Source of the DNA: Nocardia camponoti
Lineage (GTDB): Bacteria > Actinomycetota > Actinomycetes > Mycobacteriales > Mycobacteriaceae
Length of the DNA stretch: 64,000 bases
NCBI RefSeq assembly: GCF_014646135.1
Contig: NZ_BMMW01000002.1
Coordinates: forward strand, 1,116,001-1,180,000
Direction of reading: 5' to 3'
Shown here: positions 40,954 through 49,823 of the stretch, one piece after another
Layout: each line of letters begins with the position of its first letter
How positions within the stretch are numbered: the first letter of the stretch is position 1
The notes under the pieces: model-generated
Seen by the model: only the letters and a program-made list of their open reading frames with translations
Databases searched by the model: none
Told to the model about the DNA's origin: nothing
Translations under genes and position numbers: made by a program

Positions 40954-41292
40954 ATGAGGAAGATGATCAAGACCCTTGTTACCGCAGTACTTGGCAGTTT
41001 GCTCGTAGTCGCCGGTGCTGGCACCGCAAGTGCCGAACAGCCAACCAGCGCGCCGAGCTCGCAAGCGCTCGTTGTCACTGTCGACGCGGTCGGTCAGCCC
41101 ATCGCCATGTGCATGATGCCCGGCGACACGCTTGAGCTCCGTGCGGGGATTGGTGCGGCGTTCGGTGGCTCGGCTGGCCTCCCGATCTTCATCGTTGGCG
41201 CGATCCCGGGGGCGATTTTCGGCGGCGCGATGGGCGCGCTGTCGTGGTGGATCGCAGACCAGCAGCGTCACCTCATCCCGGGGCCCTGCTAG
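40954..41292 (+). CDS. Small secreted protein with glycine-zipper-like segment
   Basis: 112 aa. Cleavable signal peptide MIKTLVTAVLGSLLVVAGAG with an A-x-A site before EQPTS. The mature protein has a Gly/Ala-rich hydrophobic stretch (GLPIFIVGAIPGAIFGGAMG) and two Cys (MCMMPGD and final GPC). Such small proteins are common in Mycobacteriales envelopes. Cotranscribed with the DUF4352 gene. Function unknown. Confidence 0.75.
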   Translation: MRKMIKTLVTAVLGSLLVVAGAGTASAEQPTSAPSSQALVVTVDAVGQPIAMCMMPGDTLELRAGIGAAFGGSAGLPIFIVGAIPGAIFGGAMGALSWWIADQQRHLIPGPC

Positions 41293-41305
41293 GCGCAAAA
41301 ACGGC

Positions 41306-41339
41306 GAAGCCGCTACTCGCCCAGTCGAGTAGCGGCTTC
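41306..41339. terminator. Bidirectional intrinsic terminator
   Basis: Perfect 14-bp stem (GAAGCCGCTACTCG and complement) with a 6-base loop, between convergent genes ending at 41292 and 41360. An AAAAA run at 41297-41301 gives a U-tract for the minus-strand phosphatase transcript. Confidence 0.9.
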
Positions 41340-41359
41340 AACCAGCGAAAACCGGTCGG

Positions 41360-43426
41360 CTACACGCCGATTCGGCCGCCGTCCTTGCGCCACACAACCG
41401 CGACCGACGGGCGCGGCTGGGCCGTTCCGCCGTCCGGCCAGTGCGATGACACGTTGTCGGGGGTCGCGTCGTCGGCCTCGCCCGGGTGCTGTACCGAGAC
41501 AAGCACGCGCGATTCGGTGATGATCGGGCCGCAGGTTTCGGCACCCTTCGGGACCGTCAAGAACTGCTTGGTCTCGCCTCGGTTCGGGCCGTCAAGCACC
41601 ACCGAGAACAGGCCGTCGTTGGTCTTCAGCGCGTTGCCGTCGGTGGAGATCCACAGGTTGCCGTACGAGTCGAACGCCAGGTTGTCCGGGCACGAAATCG
41701 GGCTGACCTTGGTCTTGTCGAAGCCGGCGAAGTACGTGTCGGCGGCGGCCGGGTCACCACACACGAGCAGCAACGACCAGGTGAAGTCGGTGCCGGTGTG
41801 GTTGTCGGTGATCTCAAGCACCTGGCCGTTTTTGTTCAGCTTGCGCGGGTTGGCCTCGTCGACGCCGGGCTTGTCGTCCTTGGCGCGGTTGTCGTTATTG
41901 GTCAGCGCCAAGTACACCTTGCCGGTGAACGGGTTGGCTTCGAAATCTTCGGGGCGGTCCATCTTGGTCGCGCCAACCTTGTCGGCGGCGAGACGCGTGA
42001 ACACCGCGACCTCGGCGGCGGTCATCCCGTCAACAAGCGACTTGCCCTTGCCGTCTTCGCCGGTCTCAAGCAGCGGAATCCACTGGCCCTTGCCGGTAAA
42101 GCCCTTGTCGGACGGCACTTTTCCGCTGCCATCGATCTTGTCGGCGTGGTCGCCGGTGAGCTTCGCGACGTACAGCGTGCCCGCGTCAAGGATGGTGATG
42201 TTGTGACGCATCGCGGCAGCGCCGGTGCCCGACTGGATCTTGCGCTTCGACACGAACTTGTACATGTAGTCGAACTTTTCGTCGTCGCCCGTGTAGGACA
42301 CGACGTCGCCCTTCGGCGTCACGTAAATGGTGGCGCCCTCATGCTTGAGGCGGCCCATCGCCGAGTGCTTCACCGGCGTGGAGTTCGCGTCCCACGGGTT
42401 GACCTCGACAACGTAACCGAACCGGTTGGCCTCGTTGGGCTCCTTGCTCATGTCGAAACGCTTGTCGGTGCGCTCCCACTGGTTCGGGGTGCCGCCCTTG
42501 GTGAAGCCGTAGCGCTTCACGCGCCCCTTCGGGTCCGACGCCTGGTCACCGTTGGCGAAGTAACCGTTGAAGTTCTCTTCGCCGGAAAGGATTGTGCCCC
42601 AAGGGGTTACGCCACCGGCGCAGTTGGCGAAAGTGCCGAGCACCTTGGTGCCGGTCGGGTCGGCCGCCGTGACCGTGTACTGGCTACCAGCCGCCGGGCC
42701 GGTGAGCAGGAACTCGGTGTCAGCGGTGATGCGACGGTTGTACTTGCCGAAAGCCGGCGTGAGCTTGCCGGTGCCCGCCTCGCCCTTGACCTCGACAACG
42801 GCCATGCCGTGCGCGGCCTTGGTGATGGCGATCTGCTCGTCGGTGATCTTCGCCTTGTCAAACCCACGGAACATCATTGGGCCCGTTGTGTATTCGTGGT
42901 TCGCCGCGAGCAGGAAACTATTGGGCTGACCCTCGATCGGCAGCAGCGCCGAGAAGTCATTGTTGTAACCGAACTGCTTCGCCTGCGCGGCCGCGGTTTG
43001 GTTCTCGAAGTCGAACGCGGGTGCGTCGGCGAAAATCGGGTCGCCCCAACGGATTACGACGCCCTGGTCGTAGCCTTCCGGCACGACGATCGCGTCTTCC
43101 TTGTTGGGCGCGACAGCGGTGAAGTTCGTGCCGGTGCCGGGGGTGCCCGCGGGCGTCGGCGCGGGAGTCGACGAACCTTCCGAAGAGTTGGCGTCACCAC
43201 ACGCGGCGAGCGCGCTAGCCGCACCAACCGCGAGCACAGCGGCGGCGCCACCCTTGATCAGCCCGCGACGGTTGAGGTTGGCGACGATGTCACCGAAGTA
43301 CTCGCCCGACGACGTGTTCGGCGGCTCGTGGAAGCACGCGTTGTCACACTTATATTCACAGGTCATTGCGGAACGCGCCGACTGTCCGTCATGTTTGACG
43401 AACAGGGCGAGCGGTTTCAGGCTCAC
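41360..43426 (-). CDS. PhoX family phosphatase (DUF839), Tat-exported
   Basis: 688 aa. Begins at GTG 43426 with AGGAG 6 bases upstream; the N-terminus SLKPLALFVKHDGQSARSAM then TCEYKCDNACFHEPPNTS is typical of actinobacterial PhoX-like proteins. NRRGLIKGGAAAVLAVGAAS is a twin-arginine signal with a following LAAC lipobox. The mature part is a beta propeller with DUF839 blocks such as GTILSGEENFNGYF, DANSTPVKHSAMGRLKHEGA and SCPDNLAFDSYGNLWISTDG. Such enzymes are Ca/Fe-dependent alkaline phosphatases on the outer side of the membrane. A long antisense frame over this gene is a GC artefact. Confidence 0.92.
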   Translation of the reverse strand: MSLKPLALFVKHDGQSARSAMTCEYKCDNACFHEPPNTSSGEYFGDIVANLNRRGLIKGGAAAVLAVGAASALAACGDANSSEGSSTPAPTPAGTPGTGTNFTAVAPNKEDAIVVPEGYDQGVVIRWGDPIFADAPAFDFENQTAAAQAKQFGYNNDFSALLPIEGQPNSFLLAANHEYTTGPMMFRGFDKAKITDEQIAITKAAHGMAVVEVKGEAGTGKLTPAFGKYNRRITADTEFLLTGPAAGSQYTVTAADPTGTKVLGTFANCAGGVTPWGTILSGEENFNGYFANGDQASDPKGRVKRYGFTKGGTPNQWERTDKRFDMSKEPNEANRFGYVVEVNPWDANSTPVKHSAMGRLKHEGATIYVTPKGDVVSYTGDDEKFDYMYKFVSKRKIQSGTGAAAMRHNITILDAGTLYVAKLTGDHADKIDGSGKVPSDKGFTGKGQWIPLLETGEDGKGKSLVDGMTAAEVAVFTRLAADKVGATKMDRPEDFEANPFTGKVYLALTNNDNRAKDDKPGVDEANPRKLNKNGQVLEITDNHTGTDFTWSLLLVCGDPAAADTYFAGFDKTKVSPISCPDNLAFDSYGNLWISTDGNALKTNDGLFSVVLDGPNRGETKQFLTVPKGAETCGPIITESRVLVSVQHPGEADDATPDNVSSHWPDGGTAQPRPSVAVVWRKDGGRIGV

Positions 43427-43508
43427 GGTGACTCCTGGGTAGATCGTGGTTGTGGGCACCGTATGAAAGCCAAACGTGACAAAACCGACGGATTGGTAAA
43501 CGCATGGC

Positions 43509-43550
43509 GAAGGAGCGGCCAATCCCTGTGCGGGAATTGACCGCTCCTTC
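43509..43550. terminator. Hairpin overlapping the stop codon of the DUF3592-like gene
   Basis: Arms 43509-43523 and 43536-43550 pair at 14 of 15 bases (GAAGGAGCGGCCAAT with its near-complement). The stem reaches into the stop codon at 43549-43551. It should end the minus-strand transcript from the 43549-44846 operon before the phosphatase gene. Confidence 0.7.
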
Positions 43551-44349
43551 ATGCGTTCATTGGCAGTGCGAGCACCACCTCGCGTTCGTTTTCGGGCAGG
43601 TAGTGGGCCGAAACGATGCGCCCCACCTGCACTTGAGCGATGTTGGCTGGCGGCAGATACTTGTCGACTCGGGTCTCGAACGTCGTCCCGTCTGGTCGGG
43701 TGACGACCAGGCCGAGCACCACCTCGGTGTAGCTGCCGCGAATGCGACCGGGCACGTCGAGCGAGCGGACAACCGCCTGGGCGGCGATCCCACGCTCGGC
43801 GATGTCGAGCTTGTCGCGGGTGGTGATGCCCTTGCGGATCATCGACTCGTTCATCGCCCGTTGCGCGGCGCGGCTGTCGCCGGAGCGGTCGAGTTCGACC
43901 TTGTCGGTGCGGCCCGGAATGTACCGGACCGGAACAACGACACCCGGCTGCAACAGCGCCAATTCCGTAAGCGGCACAATGAGTTTCGCGTGCGAGTCGA
44001 AACTCTTGCCATCTTCGCCCTCAACCCGCAGGTCGATGCGGACCTGCGGCTGATCGTTCACCGACAACCCGGTCTGCCGGAACGAGACGATGGTGCCGAT
44101 GCCGACCGCTCCGTCCCGAAACGCGCTGCTGTTGTTTCCGGTGAACGCCTCCCAAATCCCATTTCCGGTGAAGGCGAACACCATTGGCGCGATCGTCAAC
44201 GCGATGATCGGCAGTGCCATGTGCGGTCCGACCCAGCCGAGCATGCTGCCGGTGTACGGGTCGGGGGTGTAGGTGAGCGCGTAGAAGAGGTAGTAGCCGA
44301 TCGCGGCTACCGAGAGGACGAGTGTTGTGGTGCGAATCGCTTTCGTCAT
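43549..44349 (-). CDS. Membrane protein with repeated DUF3592-like beta domains
   Basis: 266 aa from ATG 44349, overlapping the LpqH-like stop in TGATG. Two N-terminal transmembrane segments (TLVLSVAAIGYYLFYAL and HMALPIIALTIAPMVFAF) are followed by two similar beta domains: one ends GVVVPVRYIPGRTDKVELDR and the other VGRIVSAHYLPENEREVVLAL. That pattern (a V-x-Y-x-P turn then V-x-L) is DUF3592-like. Function unknown; cotranscribed with the lipoprotein gene. Confidence 0.65.
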   Translation of the reverse strand: MTKAIRTTTLVLSVAAIGYYLFYALTYTPDPYTGSMLGWVGPHMALPIIALTIAPMVFAFTGNGIWEAFTGNNSSAFRDGAVGIGTIVSFRQTGLSVNDQPQVRIDLRVEGEDGKSFDSHAKLIVPLTELALLQPGVVVPVRYIPGRTDKVELDRSGDSRAAQRAMNESMIRKGITTRDKLDIAERGIAAQAVVRSLDVPGRIRGSYTEVVLGLVVTRPDGTTFETRVDKYLPPANIAQVQVGRIVSAHYLPENEREVVLALPMNA

Positions 44350-44846
44350 CACGCACCGACCACGGAGGTGCACGCGAAGGTGATGTCGAACTTCGAGGTC
44401 TTGACGCCAGCGAGCGGGTTGGTCATGTCGGCGCTCACGCCTTCGCCGGTCACCTGGAAGGTGGTGCCCTTCTTGGTGAGGGTGGCCGAACCGCCGGGCT
44501 GGCCGTTGCCGTAACCCACCGCGTAAGGCAGGCCGTTACCGCCACCCTGGCTGCCGCCGATGGCGACGGCCTGGACGGTGTCGCCGACGATCGACGCGCT
44601 CACCGAAAGGGTGCCGTAGGTCGCGTTCGCCTGGTCGGTCAGCGCCAGCGCGATGGTGTCGCCCTGCTTGGCACAGGTAGTGTCGAATTTCGCCGCGATC
44701 TCCTTGCCGTCGATGGTTGCGGTCGACTTGCCCGCGCTGTTGCCGGGCGTGCCCGGGGTGACGGTGGTCGCGCCGGTGTCGCTGCATCCGGTGACGAGCA
44801 GGGCGGTCGCGGTAGCGGCGAAGGCGGCGATCAGCTTGATGTTCAT
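44349..44846 (-). CDS. 19-kDa (LpqH)-family lipoprotein antigen
   Basis: 165 aa. Signal peptide with lipobox LLVTGCSD. The mature part carries the family blocks ATIDGKEIAAKFDTTCAKQGD, YAVGYGNGQPGGSATLTKKG, TTFQVTGEGVSADMTNP and a terminal FDITFACT; the two Cys likely pair. Members are surface lipoproteins and TLR2 ligands in mycobacteria, of uncertain physiological role. First gene of a two-gene unit with the membrane protein. Confidence 0.88.
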   Translation of the reverse strand: MNIKLIAAFAATATALLVTGCSDTGATTVTPGTPGNSAGKSTATIDGKEIAAKFDTTCAKQGDTIALALTDQANATYGTLSVSASIVGDTVQAVAIGGSQGGGNGLPYAVGYGNGQPGGSATLTKKGTTFQVTGEGVSADMTNPLAGVKTSKFDITFACTSVVGA

Positions 44847-44978
44847 GGTGTTTCCCGTTTCTCTTGAGTGTCTCGGGCTTTCTGGCGGCCCGTTGAGATA
44901 AAGGTAGGAAGCCGTCGCGCACTACCGATCCCAACTTTTGCTAGGCGCAATCGGGGAAACATCGCTTAACCTGGACAA

Positions 44979-46304
44979 ATGCGAAGACCCCGCGCCCAGG
45001 TGCTCGATGAGGTGTGGCGCGAGCTCGACGGAGTCGGCGCGCTCAGCGGCCCCAACGGTGGCCCGTTGCGTCGCACGGTGAAGTTGATTTTGGACCCGCT
45101 TGTGCTGCGGCCGATGCAGCATCGGCTTTGTGCGCCAAGCATTCTCACTGCCGACGGCGTCACGCTTGTTGAGTCGCTGTTGTTGACTCGCGCCGACACG
45201 TTGCGTGCGTGCGCGGCGTGGTTCACGGTGCTGAAGCAGACGCGTCGCGCGTTGCGGATCACCGAGGGCAACGCCCAGGATCTGTACTTCCAGCGGTGTT
45301 TCGAGCTGGCTGTCGTGCATGGGGAGCCAGGGCTCGCCGCGCGGTCGGTTGCCGAGGCGACGTTGCGCGAAATTCACGAAAGCACCGGTGGGCTCACGAC
45401 ATCCGCGTTGAAACACTTTGTCGCTGAGCATGATTCGCGACTGCGCGAGCTGCTCGATCTGGCCTGGTCACGTCGCCCGCTCGCCAGCTATGACCCGCGC
45501 GACCAAGCCCGTCCGCTCCTCGAACTCCTCGACGCGTGCACGCTGTTCAACTCCGGCGACCCCGCCGACGCTGGCCCGCTGCTTGTTGAAGCCATGCAGA
45601 ATCGGGCGGGAACCCATCGCGGGATCGCGCTGTGGAACGCCGACGCGACCGAAGGTGCCGACGAACTCGGGCTGAGCGCGTTCGAAACCCCAGGTCAACC
45701 GGGGATTGGCGCGTCGGCGTCGACTGCGACGCTCGCGTTGCCACTCGACCGCACCATCTTCGAACGGGTGTTCACCGTCTTGCAGGCGAGCGTCGACCGC
45801 ACCGAACTGCCCGACCTCGCCGAGCTGGTCACGACCGAAATCACCCGCAGTTGCGCGCCGTGGGGGCTGCTCGACGAGTCGCTTCGGCTCGCGGGGGCGC
45901 TCGGGTGCGAACTCGCGCTTGGCCTCGCGCCGATCGACGGGCTGTCGCAACCGCGCGAGCGGGTCGGCGTGGGCGATGATGGACCTTCGCGCGCACACGA
46001 GCAGGTCAATGGGCGATGGCGGCGGGAGGCTTACGTGTTGGTTGCTCGGCGGTACAGCGTGCATGGCGGCGCGGGCCCACTCGCGGTCGTCGCGGCGGAA
46101 TTACGGGCGCCGTGGCGGCCGTATTTGCGCCGACTTTGGGTGCGGTTGCATGGGCGTGACGTGCGCGAATACGCCCTTTACGAGCCGGGCGAGGTGTGGG
46201 ATTTGCTCGACGGTGTCGCGCGGTCGGTGATGCTCGACCACCGCGACCGCATCCGCCGCGCTCTCACCGTTGACGGTCGGTCCATCGAGGCGAAGGCGAG
46301 CTGA
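44979..46304 (+). CDS. Unrecognised 441-aa protein, first gene of the TPR/CHAT locus
   Basis: I do not recognise the family. The N-terminal half is helical (RPRAQVLDEVWRELDGVGAL, TLRACAAWFTVLKQTRRALR) and includes a long DSRLRELLDLAWSRRPLAS helix. The C-terminal half is alpha/beta, with QVNGRWRREAYVLVARRYSV then YLRRLWVRLHGRDVREYALY and a final helix ending SVMLDHRDRIRRAL. No signal peptide or membrane span is present, so it is cytosolic. Its stop overlaps the next start in TGATG, so the two proteins are probably made in fixed ratio. Confidence 0.7.
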   Translation: MRRPRAQVLDEVWRELDGVGALSGPNGGPLRRTVKLILDPLVLRPMQHRLCAPSILTADGVTLVESLLLTRADTLRACAAWFTVLKQTRRALRITEGNAQDLYFQRCFELAVVHGEPGLAARSVAEATLREIHESTGGLTTSALKHFVAEHDSRLRELLDLAWSRRPLASYDPRDQARPLLELLDACTLFNSGDPADAGPLLVEAMQNRAGTHRGIALWNADATEGADELGLSAFETPGQPGIGASASTATLALPLDRTIFERVFTVLQASVDRTELPDLAELVTTEITRSCAPWGLLDESLRLAGALGCELALGLAPIDGLSQPRERVGVGDDGPSRAHEQVNGRWRREAYVLVARRYSVHGGAGPLAVVAAELRAPWRPYLRRLWVRLHGRDVREYALYEPGEVWDLLDGVARSVMLDHRDRIRRALTVDGRSIEAKAS

Positions 46305-47278
46305 TGAGCGAGGTTCGGTTGCGCCACGAGACGTCGGGACTGGTCGCGCTTGTTGTCGACGGGTCGCCGGTGGTTGGCGACGGGTTTCCCGCGTTGGACA
46401 CGCTGGTGCTTGAAGTGTTCGGCGGGTATTTGAGCTGGAGTTTGCTTGGGGGACAGCGCTTTCCGTCCGCCGTCTTGGATGACGTTGAGGCGGCGCAGGA
46501 CTGGTTGTGGGCGGTTTACGGGGAGTCGGTGGCGATCCGGGTTTTCGATTCCGAGGCTGGTGAGCTGGAAGTTGAGCCCGTTGTGCCGGGATTAGTCGAC
46601 ACGTTGCGTCGACTTGCCTACGCGCACTGGGCTTCTCGGTGGTGGCCCGCGTCGTTGCTCGACGGGATTGGGGCGTTGTCGGGATCGCTGTTGGCTGATG
46701 AGATCGCTGGGCTCGTTGAGGAGGCCGAGGTGGCGGTCGCTGGGAGTGACGCGGTGGTCACAGTTCCCGAATTAACTTCTGTGCGAAGCGATTACGCGCT
46801 TGCCGCTGGCGGTACAGGTGCCGATGGGCTGGTGTTGGCGCGCGGGGTCACGGGCTGGGATTGGCGAAGGTGCCCGCCGGGGATTCTGGACGCGAGCGAG
46901 CAGGCGGTTTCGTGGGAGCTGAGCCGGTTGGACGGGGTTTCGACGGTGACGGTGCGCGCAGTTTGCGCCCCCGATTGTGCCCTTGACGTGCCGGAATACC
47001 TGCACCCGCACGTGCGGGTTGAGTTGGGCGACGCTTCGCGGACGGTCGCGCTGTCGCGGTTTGGTGACCAGTGGTTGGGCGCGGTTGTTTTCGATTCGAC
47101 TTCGTCTGCGCCGGAGGTGACGGTTTACGTGCCGGGCGTCGGCCCGTCAGTGGTGACGCCGGACGAGGTGGCGACACGGGAACTGTTGCGGGCGTATGCG
47201 CGGGAGCGGTTGGCGTCTTCGTCGGCAGATTTGTTAGTGGCTGAGGTTGCGGCGCGGGATGCGGAGGATGACTACTAG
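46304..47278 (+). CDS. Unrecognised 324-aa acidic protein, coupled to the 441-aa protein
   Basis: Acidic protein beginning MSEVRLRHETSGLVALVVDG with repeated beta strands (TLVLEVFGGYLSWSLLGG), then RRLAYAHWASRWWPASLLDG, an aromatic patch, and a C-terminal half with VTVRAVCAPDCALDVPEYL and two Cys close together. No catalytic motif is seen. Translational coupling to the upstream gene and position before TPR and CHAT genes suggest a regulatory or adaptor role, which is inference only. Confidence 0.7.
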   Translation: MSEVRLRHETSGLVALVVDGSPVVGDGFPALDTLVLEVFGGYLSWSLLGGQRFPSAVLDDVEAAQDWLWAVYGESVAIRVFDSEAGELEVEPVVPGLVDTLRRLAYAHWASRWWPASLLDGIGALSGSLLADEIAGLVEEAEVAVAGSDAVVTVPELTSVRSDYALAAGGTGADGLVLARGVTGWDWRRCPPGILDASEQAVSWELSRLDGVSTVTVRAVCAPDCALDVPEYLHPHVRVELGDASRTVALSRFGDQWLGAVVFDSTSSAPEVTVYVPGVGPSVVTPDEVATRELLRAYARERLASSSADLLVAEVAARDAEDDY

Positions 47279-47446
47279 GAGAGCGGGCTCGTTGGAGCCG
47301 TCGGGCAGCTGGCGGGGCCGAGGCGACGCCGCCGGGCGCGCGGATGCGACTTCGTGTCGCTGTGTGGCTGCGGCGTTATTGACTCACGATGAGTGGCGGC
47401 GCGCCCGCGCTTACACTTCCAACAACACTGCGAGGTGGAGGGCATC

Positions 47447-49288
47447 ATGGCGGCTACTGGGCAGACCTCCGCTGGCGATAATTCCGCGCTGGTTGCTGGG
47501 TATGAGGCTTATCAGCGCGGGGACGTGCGTGGGGCGCTTGCCTTGTTTGAGCAGGTCAGCGCGTCGGAGACCGGGCGGGTTCGGTGTGCTTCGCTGATTA
47601 ATGCGGCGAGCATGGCCGACGAGTTGGGTGAGCACGTGCGTGCGGTCGAGTTGTATCGGACCGCGCTCGCCGAGCTACCCGAAGATGGCGCGCATCAGCG
47701 GCCCGCGGCGCTGGTCAACCTTTCGCAGGCGCTACAACACCTTGGCGACTTGGCTGGCGCGGAGGGTGCGTTGCGGGAAGCGCGTGAGTTGCTTGTCGCG
47801 GATTCGACGTTGCCCAATCACGGGCTGATGTTGGTGAGCTGTTTGCTGTCGTTGACGGCGGTGGCGTTGCATCGGCAGGAGTGGGCAGAGGCTTCGGCCG
47901 TTGCTGCCGAATCATTGTCTGCGACAGAGCAATTCGCTCCGCAGCTCATCGGGCACCCGCTGATGAACCTCGCGGCGAGTTCTTTCGAAACCGGTCGCGT
48001 TGAGTTGGCGCTGGACTTTGCCAACCAGGCAGTGGCTGCTTTCGCACAGCTTGGCGACCCAACCGCGCTGGCCGAAGCGCAGCAGAACCTCGCGATCATG
48101 TTCGTCCGCGCGAATCGGTTGGACGACGCGGAACCGCCACTGCTCGCGAGCCAGGAGTTCTTCACCTCGACCGGTCTCGCCCACCGCGCGGGAATTGGCG
48201 CGAAGACGATTGGTTTTCTGGCGGAACGTCGGGGTGATTTGGTCGGTGCGGGCGCGCAGTACACGGATGCATTGGCCGGTTTCACCGAGGCGGGCGCGCT
48301 GATCGAGGCCGCCGACGTGCGATTACGCCTGGCGACTGTGCGCTTCGCGACGGGTAATGTTGCCGGGGCCGAGGCGCTGTTGGCGGAGTCGTTCGCGACG
48401 TATGAGGCGCACGGTTTGGGCCTGCATTGCGCGCAGTTGGACTATTGGCACGCGGAATTGCTCTACGCGGCGAGTGAATTCGACGGGGGTGCTGCTCTCG
48501 GAAATGGTGGTGGTGCGGTCGGCGACGCGGCTGCCAACCCGCAGGCCGCAACTCAAGCCAACGCTGCCGCCGGGGCCCGAACCCAGATGCCAGCCCCTCA
48601 AGTCACGGCTAGTGGCGGCCCGCTCGCTGGTGTGGTCAACCCGAACGCCAGCGCACGTGGCGGGTACGGCAGTCTGCAGGACGGTGGCGCGGAGCGAGTG
48701 GGTGAGCGGGAAGCGGCCGGGGTCGGCAATCGAGTGACCGGTGAGCATCGGACGCCCGAGCACGGGGCTCGCGTCGAGGGCCGATCGGTGAAGCGTGCGG
48801 ATCACGGTCGCGACTCCCGTGATCTCGCTCGAATCGCGGCGCTTGCCGTTCCTGCGGCGCTTGCGCTCGATGCGGTGCGGCACACGCTGCCCAATGGGAA
48901 TCAGCGGGTGCACTGGCATCGCGAAATCGCCGGGCCCGCAATGCAACTCGCGTTCCAAACTGCGGTAGCGATCGGGGACGGGCAGCTCGTCGCCGACCTC
49001 GTCGAAACACAGTGCGCGGGAACAGGACTCGACCTTACGCGCGAGTCGGGGCTGGTTCCGCGACAACTCCCGTACCAACTGATCGACCCGCCAACCACGT
49101 CGACCGAACCCGGTACAACGTGGCAGCTGGGCAACGCGTTGGCCGACGTCGCCGTGGCAGCAGGCATCCCGGTGTCCCCACCGGCTCACATTTCCGACGC
49201 TGGCCGAATCTTGTTGGCCGACTACATTTCGCACACCGAGCAGCGCTATAGCCGCCAAGTGCGCGACACCCGCGTCCTCCCTTGCTGA
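47447..49288 (+). CDS. Tetratricopeptide-repeat protein of the CHAT locus
   Basis: 613 aa from ATG 47447 with GGTGGAGGG upstream; a TACACT -10-like hexamer at 47412 may give it its own promoter. Residues about 10-330 contain at least seven TPR helices pairs (ALVAGYEAYQRGDVRGALAL, ALVNLSQALQHLGDLAGAEG, AEAQQNLAIMFVRANRLDDA, GFLAERRGDLVGAGAQYTDA). Residues about 350-460 are a low-complexity Gly/Ala/Gln/Arg linker, followed by a C-terminal helical domain (AALAVPAALALDAVRHTLPN, ISDAGRILLADYISHTEQRY). TPR proteins encoded beside CHAT proteases usually sense a trigger and control the protease. Confidence 0.85.
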   Translation: MAATGQTSAGDNSALVAGYEAYQRGDVRGALALFEQVSASETGRVRCASLINAASMADELGEHVRAVELYRTALAELPEDGAHQRPAALVNLSQALQHLGDLAGAEGALREARELLVADSTLPNHGLMLVSCLLSLTAVALHRQEWAEASAVAAESLSATEQFAPQLIGHPLMNLAASSFETGRVELALDFANQAVAAFAQLGDPTALAEAQQNLAIMFVRANRLDDAEPPLLASQEFFTSTGLAHRAGIGAKTIGFLAERRGDLVGAGAQYTDALAGFTEAGALIEAADVRLRLATVRFATGNVAGAEALLAESFATYEAHGLGLHCAQLDYWHAELLYAASEFDGGAALGNGGGAVGDAAANPQAATQANAAAGARTQMPAPQVTASGGPLAGVVNPNASARGGYGSLQDGGAERVGEREAAGVGNRVTGEHRTPEHGARVEGRSVKRADHGRDSRDLARIAALAVPAALALDAVRHTLPNGNQRVHWHREIAGPAMQLAFQTAVAIGDGQLVADLVETQCAGTGLDLTRESGLVPRQLPYQLIDPPTTSTEPGTTWQLGNALADVAVAAGIPVSPPAHISDAGRILLADYISHTEQRYSRQVRDTRVLPC

Positions 49289-49416
49289 ACGCGAGAACCA
49301 GCGGGCGGCCAGCGAGCAGCTTGCAGCCCCACCGACCGCAGGTGTCACCGCGAGCGGGCGGGTCGCGGCCAGGCAGCGGCCCCACCGATCGCAGGCATCA
49401 CCACAAATGGGCAGGT

Positions 49417-49690
49417 GCACCCAGCGCCCGACGACGTCGAGCATCACCAGGCTGCATCCAGCCACTCGCTCTCGGGCATCACCGCGAGCAGGCGGGTGGC
49501 GAACAGGCAGCGGCCCGCCGGTCGCGGTCATCACCACAAGCGGGCAGGTCGCGAGCACCAGCGCCCCACGACCTCGGGCATCACCAGGCTGCATCCAGCC
49601 ACTCGCTCTCGGGCATCACCGCGAGCAGGCGGGTGGCGAGCAGGCAGCGGCCCGCCGGTCGCGGCATCAGCACAAGCGGGCGGGTGGCGA
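49417..49690. repeat. 137-bp tandem repeat, two copies, upstream of the CHAT gene
   Basis: The segment beginning GCATCACCAGGCTGCATCCA at 49441 recurs at 49578, an exact period of 137 bases, with few differences over more than 100 bases. Shorter variants of the internal GGCATCACCGCGAGCAGGCG motif are scattered from 49340 to 49720. The whole 49289-49823 interval holds no supported gene; frames are open on both strands only because of the repeat's composition. Confidence 0.85.
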
Positions 49691-49823
49691 GCATCCAGTC
49701 CCCACCGACCGCAGGCGTCACCACGACCAGCGGCCCTCAGCTCTGCCCGCCACACTCTCTTCTCGACATCGGCGGCGGCGTATTTACTACCGCAGCAATC
49801 ATTTCCAACCGACAAGGCGTTAG

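Noticed and set aside
41486..43540. 684-aa plus-strand open frame opposite the PhoX gene
   Set aside because: Exact antisense of a well-motifed gene, Val/Arg/Gly/His-rich composition typical of a high-GC shadow frame, no ribosome-binding site or domain.
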